A DNA stretch of 12,309 bases from Deltaproteobacteria bacterium. GTDB taxonomy: Bacteria; Desulfobacterota; Desulfobacteria; Desulfobacterales; Desulfobacteraceae. Positions 1-7,648 of the stretch are shown piece by piece (within the stretch, counting starts at the first letter, position 1; each line of letters starts with the position of its first letter). The stretch is taken from NCBI GenBank assembly GCA_003647385.1, contig QMMT01000019.1, forward strand, positions 1-12,309, in the 5' to 3' direction. Under the pieces are notes generated by a model. That model did not search any database, was not told the DNA's origin, and saw nothing but the letters and a program-made list of their open reading frames with translations. Position numbers and translations under genes: made by a program.

Positions 1-525
1 GACCTGGTCTTTGTTTTAAGATCAGCTCCTGATTTTTTTACCATTGACTGCCGGGGAGGTGCAACAGGTGCTGCACCCAATTTTATCAGGGATCACATCT
101 GTCTTCCGGCCATCTATACCATTAGAAAAGTGAGAAAAATTCTGGATAAAACCGGATCAAAGGCAACCTTTTGTGTAACCGGTGGATTCAGAGACAGTAC
201 AGATATTGCCAAGGCCATTGCACTGGGTGCTGATGCCGTAGCCCTTGCGACCACTTCTTTGATAGCCATTGGGTGCCAGCAGTATAGAATCTGTAATACA
301 GGAAACTGTCCGGTGGGGATTGCTACCCAGGACCCTGAGCTGAGAAAACGATTTTCCATTGAGGCCTCTGCAGAAAGATTCACCAACTTCAGTAAAGCAA
401 CCATGAATGAGCTTGAAACCCTTGCAAGAATAAATGGATACGCAGATATTCATCAACTCGGTATTAATGATGTTTTTACCATCAGTAATGAGGTCTCTGC
501 CAACACAGATATCGGTTATGCATGA
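1..525 (+). CDS. Glutamate synthase-family protein, C-terminal part (partial, 5' end outside window)
   Basis: The frame is open from base 1 to a TGA at 523-525, giving the last 174 residues of a protein that starts upstream. It matches the C-terminal half of the FMN-binding domain of the glutamate synthase large subunit (Glu_synthase family). Visible are the DCRGGATGAAP stretch, the FMN-phosphate-type GGF and ALGADAVA segments, and the Fe-S signature C-x5-C-x4-C followed by PVGIATQDP. In GOGAT those three cysteines bind the [3Fe-4S] cluster. The family moves electrons through FMN and Fe-S to make glutamate from 2-oxoglutarate and ammonia. No GXGXG beta-helix domain follows the barrel: only about 60 residues remain after the Fe-S motif, as in the short archaeal-type or stand-alone GltB2-like proteins rather than full bacterial GltB. 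Whether it is true glutamate synthase or a paralogue cannot be settled from this fragment. Confidence 0.88.
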   Translation, partial: DLVFVLRSAPDFFTIDCRGGATGAAPNFIRDHICLPAIYTIRKVRKILDKTGSKATFCVTGGFRDSTDIAKAIALGADAVALATTSLIAIGCQQYRICNTGNCPVGIATQDPELRKRFSIEASAERFTNFSKATMNELETLARINGYADIHQLGINDVFTISNEVSANTDIGYA

Positions 526-530
526 CCTTT

Positions 531-636
531 AACCTGAATGTCACATGCAGGTCACACGTAACCTAAAGGTCACACGTAACCTAAAGGTCACACGTAACCT
601 AAAGGTCACACGTAACCTAAAGGTCACACGTAAATT
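531..636. repeat. Tandem array of 18-bp direct repeats
   Basis: Four exact tandem copies of GGTCACACGTAACCTAAA occupy 550-567, 568-585, 586-603 and 604-621. A fifth, incomplete copy starts at 622 and diverges after about 12 nt. A degenerate copy (about 14 of 18 matching in the rotated register) lies at 531-548. The array fills almost the whole gap between the glutamate-synthase-like gene and the hydrolase and ends just before the hydrolase RBS. Each unit contains the palindromic element ACCT-AA-AGGT, and AGGT/ACCT ends also bracket the CACACGTA part, so the array could be a set of protein-binding iterons. Because 18 is a multiple of three, the unit also reads as an open hexapeptide frame. Exact identity between copies suggests recent slippage expansion. 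Confidence 0.95.
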
Positions 637-647
637 AAGGAAAAATA

Positions 648-1421
648 ATGAGAGTTACGATTTGTGAATTACCCAACAACTGGACAGACACTGATAGCTA
701 TTGGAACCAGCTGGTCCGGCATCTTGAGAGAGAAAAATCTGATTTACTTTTGCTGCCTGAAATGCCGTTCTTTGAATGGATCACACGATCCAATGCGGTC
801 GACCCAGGAATTTGGAAGCTGGCAGTAAAAGCCCATGATAAATGGATAGGGCGGTTAAATGAACTGCCGGTGGAAATGACTATTGCATCAAGGCCTGTTA
901 TTGAAAATGGCAGGTATTTAAACAGAGGGTTTATTTTTACCCGTAAGAAAGGATACACTCCAGTTCACGACAAATATTATCTGCCGGACGAAGCGGGATA
1001 TCATGAAGCCTCCTGGTATGAAAGGGGAGAAGGTCTCTTTGATGTCATTCATATCAATGGAATTAATATGGGATTCCTCATCTGTACGGAAATTTGGTTT
1101 ATGGACCAGGCAAGAGCCTATTTAAAGCAGGACATTGATATTCTGGTCTGTCCCAGGGCAACGCCTGAAACAAAAGTAGATATCTGGGTGACGGGAGGGA
1201 AAGCTGCTGCCATTGTATCCGGGGCCTTTTGTCTGTCTTCCAATTATAACGGCCCAAACACAGATAAAGAAAATTTTGGCGGGACCGGCTGGATCATTGA
1301 GCCTGAAAGGGGCGATGTACTGGGAACAACTTCTTTGAGTCAAGAATTTTTAACCCTTGACATTCATATCAATGACGCCAAGAATGCAAAAATGACATAT
1401 CCCCGGTATGTGAAAGAATAA
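648..1421 (+). CDS. Carbon-nitrogen hydrolase (nitrilase superfamily) protein
   Basis: This 257-residue protein has the full nitrilase-superfamily catalytic triad: Glu38 in LLLLPEMPF, Lys109 in PVHDKYYLPDE, and Cys146 in GFLICTEIWF, which is the typical C-x-E-[IL]-W nucleophile setting. The length fits a single-domain amidase-type member. The family hydrolyses non-peptide C-N bonds (amides, ureido groups or nitriles) through a cysteine thioester intermediate in the cytoplasm. The substrate cannot be read from the sequence. The motifs look more like aliphatic or omega-amidases and carbamoylases than true nitrilases. The ATG at 648 is preceded by AAGG at 637-640. The SIMPL gene begins 22 nt after the stop, so the two are probably co-transcribed. 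The gene lies between the 18-bp repeat array and another copy of the same repeat at 1461-1481, which raises the possibility that it was inserted or rearranged here. Confidence 0.9.
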   Translation: MRVTICELPNNWTDTDSYWNQLVRHLEREKSDLLLLPEMPFFEWITRSNAVDPGIWKLAVKAHDKWIGRLNELPVEMTIASRPVIENGRYLNRGFIFTRKKGYTPVHDKYYLPDEAGYHEASWYERGEGLFDVIHINGINMGFLICTEIWFMDQARAYLKQDIDILVCPRATPETKVDIWVTGGKAAAIVSGAFCLSSNYNGPNTDKENFGGTGWIIEPERGDVLGTTSLSQEFLTLDIHINDAKNAKMTYPRYVKE

Positions 1422-1443
1422 ATCGTATAAGGAGGGCTTTTTT

Positions 1444-2181
1444 ATGCAGGAAACAAATCATAACCTAAAGGTCACACATAAAAGTGCGTTTATTTTAGGG
1501 CTTTTTATTTTTTCAGGTCTTGCCTTCCTTGGATATTTTATCGGAACCAGTGCCATTAAATTCAAAGAGTATGAAAGAAGTGTAACCGTAAAAGGACTGT
1601 CTCAAAAAGAACTGCCTGCTGATATTGTTCTTTGGCCTATCCAGTTTGAAAGGGCTGATAATACCCTTGAAACGCTCTACTTGACTCTTGAGAAAGATAA
1701 GCAGCAGATTTTTGATTTTCTGATATCAAACAACATCAATGAAAAAGAAATTTCTATTTCTCCTCCTTCTGTAATTGATAAACTGGCCCAGCAGTATGGC
1801 GGTAATTATAAAGCACCTTTCCGGTATACCGGCGTCCAGGTGGTTACCGTTTATTCAACACAGGTTGACACCGCCAGGAAAACCATCAACAAGCTTGCAG
1901 AACTGGGGAAAAAGGGCATTGTATTTAAATCCGATGATTATCGCCACAATACAGAATACATCTTTACCCGGCTCAATGATGTTAAACCTGGAATGATTGA
2001 AGAAGCCACAAACAAGGCAAGACAGGTGGCCCAAAAATTTGCAAAAGATTCCGACTCAAAACTGGGGAAAATAAAAAAAGCCCGTCAGGGTCAGTTCTCT
2101 ATCCGGAACAGGGATAAAAACAATCCCCATATAAAAGTCATCCGCGTGGTTTCAACGATTGAATATTATCTGGCAGATTAG
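1444..2181 (+). CDS. SIMPL (DUF541) domain protein, membrane-anchored
   Basis: This 245-residue protein has a short basic N-terminus, one hydrophobic segment at about residues 15-35 (uncleaved anchor or signal peptide) and then a SIMPL/DUF541 domain. The domain begins with the characteristic RSVTVKGLSQKELPADIVLW stretch at about 45-64. It continues through the ISPPSVID and GVQVVTVYSTQVD segments to a C-terminal VVSTIEYYL strand. SIMPL proteins are mostly exported to the periplasm or cell surface; their bacterial role is poorly defined and partly linked to the cell envelope or oxidative stress. The ATG at 1444 follows a strong GGAGG at 1431-1435. Codons 6-12 contain a near-exact copy of the intergenic repeat unit (N-L-K-V-T-H). 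The upstream hydrolase ends 22 nt before it, and the gene converges on the receiver/PPDK gene, with only 24 nt between the two stops. Confidence 0.88.
   Translation: MQETNHNLKVTHKSAFILGLFIFSGLAFLGYFIGTSAIKFKEYERSVTVKGLSQKELPADIVLWPIQFERADNTLETLYLTLEKDKQQIFDFLISNNINEKEISISPPSVIDKLAQQYGGNYKAPFRYTGVQVVTVYSTQVDTARKTINKLAELGKKGIVFKSDDYRHNTEYIFTRLNDVKPGMIEEATNKARQVAQKFAKDSDSKLGKIKKARQGQFSIRNRDKNNPHIKVIRVVSTIEYYLAD
1461..1481. repeat. Dispersed copy of the 18-bp repeat inside the SIMPL gene
   Basis: The sequence TAACCTAAAGGTCACACATAA matches the 550-636 array unit over 20 of 21 positions, including 17 contiguous identical bases. It is in the same orientation as the array and lies about 0.83 kb downstream of it, in the N-terminal codons of the SIMPL gene. 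There it is read in frame as NLKVTH, against NLKVTR for the array unit. A 17-nt exact match in a 12-kb window is not expected by chance, so the copies are very probably related by descent. Confidence 0.9.
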
Positions 2182-2205
2182 AATGCCTGGACAGAGCCAG
2201 TAATA

Positions 2206-5200
2206 TCAGGAATCAATCACCGGGATGTCTTCCATTATCTCATTGATGACATTATTTTTATAGGGCATTAGCACTGCCTGTGATGTCTTCCCATCCACAA
2301 GGATTTTAATGGGGTTTTCAAATTTTATATGCTTTAAAAAAGACGTTGTATTTTCACATGATTTACATCTGAAAAATTCATAATCAATAAAATCATCTCC
2401 CTTATTTGACACGGTAATATAACTGATACCAAGGGAAGTAATATTCTGAAAAAAGTGTGACCCCTGGGAAGGATCTGCCTTAATGCTCTCAATAGTGGTT
2501 TCCAGCATTACTCCCACATTGGAGATGTCATTCCAGACGACTGGGATACCCAGCCACCTGTCTGATGATCCCCATCGACCAGGCCCGATTAAAACATATT
2601 TTTTCCCGTTTTCATTAAACAGGGCATTGAGTTTATTTATTTGAGCTGCAATCTCAATAGTTTTTCCCGGGTCAAAGGTTTCAGGGTCCACATAAATCAC
2701 ATCATAGATATCTTTATATTCACCATTGCCAAGTGAAAGCGTAGAATAACAAAATGCGTTCTTAATTTCCTTTTTTCCTATTTTAACACCAAGATTCTGC
2801 TTATACCGTCCCATGGGCCTGATTTGAAGTAAAGAAAATTGGGGTTTTAGATTTCCGTCCTCCGGCAGATTAACTGCAAATTCAACTTCAACAGAAGATC
2901 CCATCCATTTACTGCCGATTTTGGTAACTTCTTCAAGCAGCTTGGCCAATGGAAAAGAATTGTATTTTAAAATATTGGCAAAGGTTAACACGGGAAATCC
3001 TTTATTGGAAAAAGAGTCCCTGATTCTGTTATCCTGGACATGAAAGGTGGAGGATAAAGATCTGACGGCGGGATGATCGGTTGCATCACTTAGATCTATT
3101 TTTACAACGGTCGGGTCGTCATGGGTGTCGGATAAAAGTTTTTCATTGTCAGGAGATTCATCCAGTTTTAATGCATAAAAATATTTTTGAGAGTTTTCAA
3201 GGATATCATCTACGATAGAAAACTGGGGTAAAAACTGGGGATATTTTGGACAGAACCTTAAAGTCAAACCACCTTCCATGACGATTTTACCAAGCCCCAG
3301 AGCAATGTGGGAAATACCCTCTTCCGCATTTAAATGGGAGATGGGATAAAAATTATAGGACTGGGCAACGCCGGAAATTGTCGGGTAAAAATAGTTATTA
3401 AACTCCATACCGGTCAATTGCTGTAGAATCACAGCCATTTCCTCGTCTTCGGTTCGATGCATGGTTGATTTTGCATAAGATCTTGGTGCTTTGAGATAAG
3501 TGGAAGCATACACCAGTTTAATCGCCAGGATCAATCGTTCAAGTCTTTTCTCAAGATTAGGGTCTGAGTTGGGAAGCATATAGGTATTATAAAGTCCTGC
3601 AAAAGGCTGATAATGTGCATCTTCAAAAAGAGAGGAAGACCGGACGGCAATAGGGTACCTGACATTCTGTAGATAGGCATTTAAATTTTTTTTCAACCAG
3701 TCAGGAAATCTGGCAGAAACAAACAGCTCAACAATCTGATTGTCTTCCAGTTCTTCATTAGCTTCAAGAAGCTTTGCCAGCTCATTTTCATCAACAAATG
3801 TTTTAAATCCTTCCGTGGAAATTACAAACGTCTGTGGAATGCTGATGTCCACTTCCGGGAACATGTCCTGCAAAGAAGAATCCCGCCTTATCTGGGATGA
3901 CATAAAAGCCAGGCCCCTGGCTTTCCCGCCAAGAGAACCATTTCCGATTTTCATAAAATCTGTGTCTGAATCAAACTTTTCAGAATTAAAATCGATGATC
4001 TGTCCCTGCTTGGAACCTTTTCTTCGGGCATGGATTTTCTCGATCAAAAATTTTTTCATGTCCTGGGGGTCTGGAAAGTCACTGATCTTATAAGGTTTAA
4101 GCTTAATTGCAAAATCGATTTCACTTCTGGCCATGAACCATCTGGAAAAATCATTGTTCATGGCGTGATACACAATGGATTCATCAGGAATTTCTGATAA
4201 AAGTTTTTCAATAGCCCTTAAATCCTTGGCCCTGGCGATTTCCTCCCCATCCGGCATCCGAAACACAAAGGCACCAAACCCGAGATAGGATACAAAAAAA
4301 TTTTTAATCCGGTCATTTAATGTGCTTGAATTCTTATTGATAAATACTGCCGGGATATCTTTCACCTTTTTTCTATTATGGTCTTCCGTACTTAAGATCA
4401 ATAACGGCAGGTCCGGGAACTCCTTTTTAATTTTTGTGAGAAGTTTATACCCTGCGGATTCATCCTCCACACCATTCTTAGGGTAGCGCATGTCTGAAAA
4501 GACCGACAACAAATATGGTTTATACTGTTCATAAAGGGCAATGGCCTCTTCATAATTATGAGCAACCAGTACTTTAGGCCGGCCCCGCATTTTTAACAGC
4601 CGGTGCTCTTCATTAATGGAGTCCTCAATAACCGACTGCGTCTGCATCACAATCTGTTTATAAAGTACCGGTAAAAAGGAAGAATAATGATATGGAGAAT
4701 CCTCCACCAGGATGATCACCCTGACACTGGCATTCTGTGTGTCAAATGCAACATTCATCTCATCTTCAAAGTTTTTGATAATGGCCAGCAGGAGATCTGC
4801 ATTCCCGCCCCAGATATATGTCCGGTCGATTGCCGTTGAGTCATTCACACAGATATATTGATCGATATCGCAGGTATTATGCAGCAGCATAAAAAAAGGC
4901 AGATCAGAATATTTTTTTTTCACCTGTTCACCAAAGGTATATACGTCCATTCCATCCAGACTCGGCATGGCAAGAATTAAATCGAATTTTTTATCTTCAA
5001 GCTTTTGAAAAGCTTCCGTAGCAGAAGACACCCATGTAAGTCTTGGGGGCTTTGAAAGATTGAGGCCTTTGTATTCATTTATAATCCGAGTTGAAAGACG
5101 GCCTTCTTCCTCCATGATAAAAGCATCATAGGGGCAGGATACCAGGAGGATCTCCCCCACCTTGTTGGCCATTAATTCATGATATATTTTAAGAAAAGGA

Positions 5201-5229
5201 GTTTTGATTGAGTTGGTGGGAATATCCAT
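2206..5229 (-). CDS. Receiver-like domains fused to PEP synthase/PPDK-type ATP-binding domain
   Basis: This 1007-residue protein has several regions. Residues about 24-120 are receiver-like but degenerate, with Ala87 where the phospho-acceptor Asp should be. Residues about 169-312 form a second receiver with an intact acidic pair (E176, D177), candidate phospho-acceptor D246 in FSDMRYP, S280/T281 and K299. Residues 317-400 form a linker with MPDGEE and YHAMNNDFSRW. Residues about 425-806 match the PPDK_N/PEP-synthase ATP-grasp region: NGSLGGKARGL, then AVRSSSLFED at 528-537, ending with LLQIRPM at 800-806. The last 200 residues carry GPGRWGSSDRW at 882-892 and a CxxC at 955-958. I see no TSH-type phosphohistidine swivel motif and no PEP/pyruvate TIM barrel, so it should not be a complete PEP synthase. 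A two-component-regulated phosphotransfer or ATP-binding role is an inference. The gene is last in the minus-strand run, with its own promoter-like sequence upstream. Confidence 0.85.
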   Translation of the reverse strand: MDIPTNSIKTPFLKIYHELMANKVGEILLVSCPYDAFIMEEEGRLSTRIINEYKGLNLSKPPRLTWVSSATEAFQKLEDKKFDLILAMPSLDGMDVYTFGEQVKKKYSDLPFFMLLHNTCDIDQYICVNDSTAIDRTYIWGGNADLLLAIIKNFEDEMNVAFDTQNASVRVIILVEDSPYHYSSFLPVLYKQIVMQTQSVIEDSINEEHRLLKMRGRPKVLVAHNYEEAIALYEQYKPYLLSVFSDMRYPKNGVEDESAGYKLLTKIKKEFPDLPLLILSTEDHNRKKVKDIPAVFINKNSSTLNDRIKNFFVSYLGFGAFVFRMPDGEEIARAKDLRAIEKLLSEIPDESIVYHAMNNDFSRWFMARSEIDFAIKLKPYKISDFPDPQDMKKFLIEKIHARRKGSKQGQIIDFNSEKFDSDTDFMKIGNGSLGGKARGLAFMSSQIRRDSSLQDMFPEVDISIPQTFVISTEGFKTFVDENELAKLLEANEELEDNQIVELFVSARFPDWLKKNLNAYLQNVRYPIAVRSSSLFEDAHYQPFAGLYNTYMLPNSDPNLEKRLERLILAIKLVYASTYLKAPRSYAKSTMHRTEDEEMAVILQQLTGMEFNNYFYPTISGVAQSYNFYPISHLNAEEGISHIALGLGKIVMEGGLTLRFCPKYPQFLPQFSIVDDILENSQKYFYALKLDESPDNEKLLSDTHDDPTVVKIDLSDATDHPAVRSLSSTFHVQDNRIRDSFSNKGFPVLTFANILKYNSFPLAKLLEEVTKIGSKWMGSSVEVEFAVNLPEDGNLKPQFSLLQIRPMGRYKQNLGVKIGKKEIKNAFCYSTLSLGNGEYKDIYDVIYVDPETFDPGKTIEIAAQINKLNALFNENGKKYVLIGPGRWGSSDRWLGIPVVWNDISNVGVMLETTIESIKADPSQGSHFFQNITSLGISYITVSNKGDDFIDYEFFRCKSCENTTSFLKHIKFENPIKILVDGKTSQAVLMPYKNNVINEIMEDIPVIDS

Positions 5230-5296
5230 TTAACTAAAGCCTTTCTACGGGTTTTTATTTGTTAATTATCGTTTTTAATGTAATTTGAAGACCTTT

Positions 5297-5326
5297 ATAT
5301 TAGCCTGGGGGTATAAGTTCTGTCAA
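5297..5326 (-). promoter_or_regulatory. Predicted sigma70-type promoter for the receiver/PPDK gene
   Basis: Read on the minus strand, a consensus TTGACA at 5321-5326 is separated by 18 nt from TAATAT at 5297-5302 (4 of 6 to TATAAT). The implied transcript start is around 5290, leaving a leader of about 60 nt before the start codon at 5229. It lies in the 117-nt gap after the 55-aa gene, so the large gene can be transcribed apart from the genes upstream. The -10 box is imperfect. Confidence 0.5.
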
Positions 5327-5346
5327 ACCAGCTGGGAATTTCTTTT

Positions 5347-5514
5347 TTAATCTATTCCCATCTGCTTTTCAACTTTGGCAATCTCTTTTAAGAGGTTTTC
5401 TTTTTCCCGGGGTGTTAACCCTTTGGAAGAAAGCCTTTTTTGCAGCCCCAAAAGGATCATCTCCTCTCTATACTCATTACAGGTATACTTTCCAACAGGT
5501 TTTGGTTTTTTCAT
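5347..5514 (-). CDS. Small conserved hypothetical protein, 55 aa
   Basis: The ATG at 5512-5514 opens a 55-codon frame ending in TAA at 5347-5349. The product begins MKKPKPVGKYTCNEYREEM and continues with an amphipathic, charged helical pattern (LLGLQKRL, then PREKENLLKEIAKVEKQMGID), as expected for a short coiled-coil or helical-hairpin protein. It has one cysteine and no signal peptide or membrane segment. I associate this type of sequence with small conserved proteins in sulfate-reducing deltaproteobacteria, but cannot verify that here, and no function is known to me. It starts 25 nt after the methyltransferase gene ends, on the same strand, so it probably belongs to that operon. The ribosome-binding site is weak (TAAGAT about 10 nt upstream). 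The protein-like composition and operon position support it as a real gene. Confidence 0.65.
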   Translation of the reverse strand: MKKPKPVGKYTCNEYREEMILLGLQKRLSSKGLTPREKENLLKEIAKVEKQMGID

Positions 5515-5539
5515 GTTTTAATGTATCTTAAAGTCGACT

Positions 5540-6745
5540 TTAATATAGTTCATATTTCACCAGTTTGCCATCAAGACCGCCGATTTTCAAAGGCCGTTTC
5601 CAGGAGGGTGAAAGAGGAACTTTTTTAATATATTTCGGTTCTCCAAAATAAACAAAGGCGATTGATTTTTTGCAGTTATTTTTTAAGAAAAGGCCAAAGT
5701 TTTGATAAAATTTGTTCAAATTTTTATCTTTTCCCATTCGAATACCATAGGGCGGATTGGTAACAATCATACTGTTTTCTATAGATTTGATGTCCTGAAA
5801 ATCTTTTTGTTCAATGGTAATTTCACTGCCGAAATGAAGCCCCATAATATTTGTTTTTACAGCAGTAATCGAATGTTCTGACACATCGCTTCCAGCAATC
5901 AATCCCTTTTTTAGCGCCTTAAAGTTTTCCCGTGCCTCTTTTTTAACCTGCTCCCATAAATCCACATCAAAATCAGGCAGCCTTTCTAATCCGAATGAAT
6001 CTCTGAATACCTGTGCCGGTATTTGGCAAACCATCATGAGTGCCTCGATTAAAAGAGTACCTGATCCGCACATGGGATCGTATAAAGGGACCTTCCCATC
6101 CCATTCAGACAGACGGATAATGGATGCGGCAACTGTCTCCTGCATTGGGGCGGATACGGATTCTTCTCTGTACCCACGTTTATGCAGTGCTCCGCCCGAG
6201 GCATCAATCGTCAGGGTTGCCCGGTTTTTATGAATATGGAGATTGATAATGATATAGGGGGCTTTTGCGTCTACACTCGGTCTTTTGTTGGTTCTGTCCC
6301 TGAAATAATCGGCTATAGCATCCTTGACCCGTAATCCTGCAAAATTAGAGTGAGTAATATCAGATTCAGATACATTGGCCACAATGGAAAATGTTTTTTT
6401 AGGGGTTAAAAATTCTTCCCACCTTACTTTTTTGGCAGCCTTATATAAATCATCCTTGTCATTGCATTCAAACGAAACAAGGGGAGCTAAAATCCTTGAA
6501 ATAAGCCTGGAAAAATAATTGATCCTGTAAAAATTTTTTTTTGATGCTTTAAACCATATCCCTCTAAAAACTGGTTTTAAACCATAGGCACCCAGTTCTC
6601 TAAGTTCCTTTATGGCAATATCTTTTATACTTTCTGCTACCTGTGCAAAATACTGCGACTCTTTCTCATACAGATACTCAAGCTTTGCCTGTTTTCTTAT
6701 CTTGCCTTTTCCTTTTTGAAGGATACTTTTCTTACCAATATTCAC
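5540..6745 (-). CDS. RlmL-like THUMP-domain class I RNA methyltransferase
   Basis: This 401-residue protein resembles the N-terminal half of E. coli RlmL (23S rRNA m2G2445 methyltransferase) and Bacillus YpsC. It has a THUMP-type RNA-binding region at about 35-180, then the [13 protein letters not shown] segment at 181-193, SAM motif [14 protein letters not shown] at 223-235, motif [17 protein letters not shown] at 285-299, and the N6/N2-methyltransferase motif TNPPYG at 329-334. The length fits a stand-alone RlmL; the RlmK half found in the fused E. coli protein is absent. The likely role is guanine-N2 methylation of 23S rRNA, though exact site specificity is not readable. It starts with GTG at 6745, and this GTGA overlaps the stop of the DUF4438 gene by 4 nt, indicating translational coupling. 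An AGGA lies a few bases upstream. The Lys-rich first 25 residues form a basic extension before the conserved domain. Confidence 0.88.
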   Translation of the reverse strand: MNIGKKSILQKGKGKIRKQAKLEYLYEKESQYFAQVAESIKDIAIKELRELGAYGLKPVFRGIWFKASKKNFYRINYFSRLISRILAPLVSFECNDKDDLYKAAKKVRWEEFLTPKKTFSIVANVSESDITHSNFAGLRVKDAIADYFRDRTNKRPSVDAKAPYIIINLHIHKNRATLTIDASGGALHKRGYREESVSAPMQETVAASIIRLSEWDGKVPLYDPMCGSGTLLIEALMMVCQIPAQVFRDSFGLERLPDFDVDLWEQVKKEARENFKALKKGLIAGSDVSEHSITAVKTNIMGLHFGSEITIEQKDFQDIKSIENSMIVTNPPYGIRMGKDKNLNKFYQNFGLFLKNNCKKSIAFVYFGEPKYIKKVPLSPSWKRPLKIGGLDGKLVKYELY

Positions 6746-7626
6746 CTTTTTTTTCCTATTTTTAAAAGATTGGCGATATTGGCGTTTGCATCCAGCACAG
6801 GTTCAATTAAGGATGTTGAACAGGTCATTAAAGTAGATATGCCAGGCCCGTGTCCTGCCAGCAGACAATCTGAATGCACAACGATACCCATGCTGACAGC
6901 ACCTTTTACAAATGCCCTGCCATAAGAATTATCATGGTCAAGCAATGCCACAAAATCACCAAATTTAAGGTTGTCTAGTTTATATTCCTTAACCGTTTCA
7001 GGATCACTGGTCATGACATCGTAATCTCCAGCGGCGACATGCGCTCTACCCAGTCCTGATCCCATGCACTGTGCCGGTACGATGGTTGTAACAGGTACTC
7101 TTAACCCCGTAGTTTTATTTTTTTTAATTTTCATTTTTTTTAAAAGGCCGGGATCAAGATTAAACAGTTTAATATCCGGAAAATCGATCAGTTTCAGGCC
7201 CTGCCCTTTGGTTCGAATCATTATTTTGTCATCATAGGTCAATTGTTTAAGCACCTTTTTAGGGAAATCCACCATTACATGTTCTGATCCGCCATGATGT
7301 CCGGTAACAATTCCTTTTTCACCTTTTGCATCCCCGGATACAAGAATCGCTTCATTACCGACACAGGAAAGAAGCTGAAGAGAAGTATTGGGAAACTCAA
7401 AGGGTTTTTCCGCATTTGCCGAGCAACTGACTCCGGGCTCGATATGATCTCCGGCAAGCCCGAAGGCAGAATCTCCCACCTGGATGTTTAAGGTGATACC
7501 CCCAATACTCGGTAGAATAAAGGGCTTGCCTTCATGATCCACCTTCCAGCCGGCTCCAATCCTGGGAGGGCCTGGTTTGCACTGCATGGATATTTCAACT
7601 ATCCTGTCTTCATTGGTTTTTAACAT
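6742..7626 (-). CDS. DUF4438 domain protein
   Basis: This protein of about 294 residues matches the DUF4438 family, an uncharacterised family also found in Thermotogales. Recognisable parts are the N-terminal [17 protein letters not shown] region, [51 protein letters not shown] and the C-terminal [18 protein letters not shown]. It is Gly-rich and beta-rich, with no signal peptide or membrane segment, so it is probably cytosolic. A TTG at 7629 extends the frame by one codon, but the GGAGG on the minus strand is 6 nt from the ATG at 7626 and only 3 nt from the TTG, so I prefer the ATG. The MFS gene upstream ends about 22 nt away and the methyltransferase downstream overlaps by 4 nt, so all three are probably one transcript. 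I know of no assigned biochemical function for the family. Confidence 0.82.
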   Translation of the reverse strand: MLKTNEDRIVEISMQCKPGPPRIGAGWKVDHEGKPFILPSIGGITLNIQVGDSAFGLAGDHIEPGVSCSANAEKPFEFPNTSLQLLSCVGNEAILVSGDAKGEKGIVTGHHGGSEHVMVDFPKKVLKQLTYDDKIMIRTKGQGLKLIDFPDIKLFNLDPGLLKKMKIKKNKTTGLRVPVTTIVPAQCMGSGLGRAHVAAGDYDVMTSDPETVKEYKLDNLKFGDFVALLDHDNSYGRAFVKGAVSMGIVVHSDCLLAGHGPGISTLMTCSTSLIEPVLDANANIANLLKIGKKR

Positions 7627-7648
7627 CAATACCCTCCCATTTTAATGA

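Noticed and set aside
550..636. CRISPR array
   Set aside because: The 18-bp units are directly tandem with no unique spacers and there are no cas genes.
2182..2205. Terminator between the converging SIMPL and receiver/PPDK genes
   Set aside because: Only 24 nt are available, with 4-bp stems and no T-run; any terminator would have to lie within coding sequence.
3740..4093. 117-codon plus-strand frame inside the receiver/PPDK gene
   Set aside because: It is low-complexity Ser-rich translation opposite the conserved SLGGKARGL region of the real gene and has no SD.
2206..5229. Calling this gene ppsA or ppdK
   Set aside because: Only the ATP-grasp part is recognisable; the phosphohistidine and PEP-binding regions needed for those activities are not seen, and receiver domains occupy the N-terminus.
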